Assembly: GCA_007135355.1 (NCBI GenBank)
Contig: SLJA01000097.1
Span: 1-6,787 of the forward strand
DNA from: Wenzhouxiangella sp.
Lineage (GTDB): Bacteria; Pseudomonadota; Gammaproteobacteria; Xanthomonadales; Wenzhouxiangellaceae
DNA length: 6,787 bases
Reading direction: 5' to 3'
The translations under genes were made by a program, and so were the position numbers. This document shows, in pieces, positions 6,192 through 6,787 of this stretch (the stretch's first letter is position 1; each line of letters opens with the position of its first letter). The notes below the pieces were generated by a model that was not told the origin of the DNA, searched no databases, and was given only the letters and a program-made list of their open reading frames with translations.

Positions 6192-6787
6192 ATGAACTTT
6201 CATGAGTATCAGGCCAAGGCGCTGTTCGCCGAGTACGGCATTCCAGTGCCCAAGGGCGAGTTGGCCGGCACGGCCGACGAGGCTGTCGAGGCGGCCAAAC
6301 AGGTTGGTGGCAGCCAGTGGGTAGTCAAGGCGCAGGTTCACGCTGGCGGGCGCGGCAAAGCCGGTGGCGTCAAGCTGGCCAGCAGCCTTGACGAGGTGCG
6401 CGATCACGCCGAGCGCATGCTGGGCATGAAGATCGAGACCTATCAAACCGCCGGGCTGGCGCTGCCTGTCAATAGCGTTTTGATTGCCGAGGCCACCGAC
6501 ATCGAGCAGGAGCTCTATCTGGGCGCCCTCGTGGACCGCGCGCACAAGGCCGTGGTGTTTATGGGGTCGGCGGCCGGCGGCGTGGACATCGAGCAGGTCG
6601 CCAGCGAGACTCCGGACCAGATTCACACCGCGGTCGTTGACATCGCGGCCGGTTTTATGCCCTACCAGGCGCGCCAGATCGGTTTTGCCATGGGCCTGAC
6701 CCCGAAGCAGGTTGGGCAACTCACCAAGATCATGGCTGGGCTGTACAAGCTGTTCATGGACAAGGACATCAGCCTGATCGAGGTCAA
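6192..6787 (+). CDS. sucC: Succinyl-CoA synthetase beta subunit SucC (3' end cut off by window)
   Basis: SucC and SucD form the cytoplasmic TCA-cycle enzyme that converts succinyl-CoA to succinate while making ATP or GTP. The visible 198 residues are about half of the usual length of about 388. They cover most of the N-terminal ATP-grasp domain: MNFHEYQAKALF at the start, WVVKAQVHAGGRGKAGGVK at 43-61 with nucleotide-binding K46 and the glycine loop at 52-55, EATDIEQELYLGA near 100-112, VVFMGSAAGGVDIEQVA, and MPYQARQIGFAMGL. Alignment from memory with E. coli SucC is nearly gap-free. The frame is open to the right edge with no defect. sucD normally follows and would lie outside the window. The gene is transcribed away from pilSR. 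Confidence 0.97.
   Translation, partial: MNFHEYQAKALFAEYGIPVPKGELAGTADEAVEAAKQVGGSQWVVKAQVHAGGRGKAGGVKLASSLDEVRDHAERMLGMKIETYQTAGLALPVNSVLIAEATDIEQELYLGALVDRAHKAVVFMGSAAGGVDIEQVASETPDQIHTAVVDIAAGFMPYQARQIGFAMGLTPKQVGQLTKIMAGLYKLFMDKDISLIEV

Noticed and set aside
6174..6719. Minus-strand open frame of 181 codons
   Set aside because: It is antisense to sucC, whose identity is secure.

Overview
The window reads as a stretch of chromosome from a GC-rich gammaproteobacterium. The evidence is a PilS/PilR type IV pilus two-component pair, a proteobacterial-style egtB-egtD pair, and a SucC N-terminus very close to the Enterobacteria/Pseudomonas form. Genus cannot be fixed from sequence alone. Almost every base is coding. 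I see no tRNA or rRNA, insertion sequence, CRISPR array, or phage or plasmid gene, and composition looks even throughout.

Layout. (1) 1-534, plus strand: the 3' part of a gene for an exported protein of unknown function, cut by the left edge. (2) 542-2823, minus strand: egtB then egtD, overlapping by one base, encoding two central enzymes of ergothioneine synthesis. egtD meets the first gene tail to tail with a 7-base gap, and a long hairpin lies across the end of egtD. (3) 2824-2924: a roughly 100-base gap between pilR and egtB. (4) 2925-5992, minus strand: pilS then pilR, overlapping by four bases (ATGA), encoding a membrane histidine kinase and its sigma-54 activator. (5) 5993-6191: a divergent control region with two candidate sigma-70 promoters back to back and a GGCTC/GAGCC stem at the predicted start of each transcript. 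(6) 6192 to the right edge, plus strand: the first half of sucC, the beta subunit of succinyl-CoA synthetase.

How the genes work together. EgtD trimethylates histidine to hercynine and EgtB then adds sulfur to hercynine as the sulfoxide. The later lyase (EgtE) and any EgtA/EgtC are not in the window, and the EgtB motifs suggest a form that may use cysteine directly. PilS senses a signal in the membrane and phosphorylates PilR, which drives sigma-54 promoters, classically that of the major pilin; no pilin gene is present here. SucC belongs to central metabolism (TCA cycle) and is linked to pilSR only through the shared divergent promoter region.

No obviously new multi-gene system is visible. 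The points most worth a second look are the symmetrical promoter and hairpin arrangement between pilS and sucC, the terminator-like element in the sucC leader, the hairpin at the egtD end, the EgtB type question, and the unknown exported protein.
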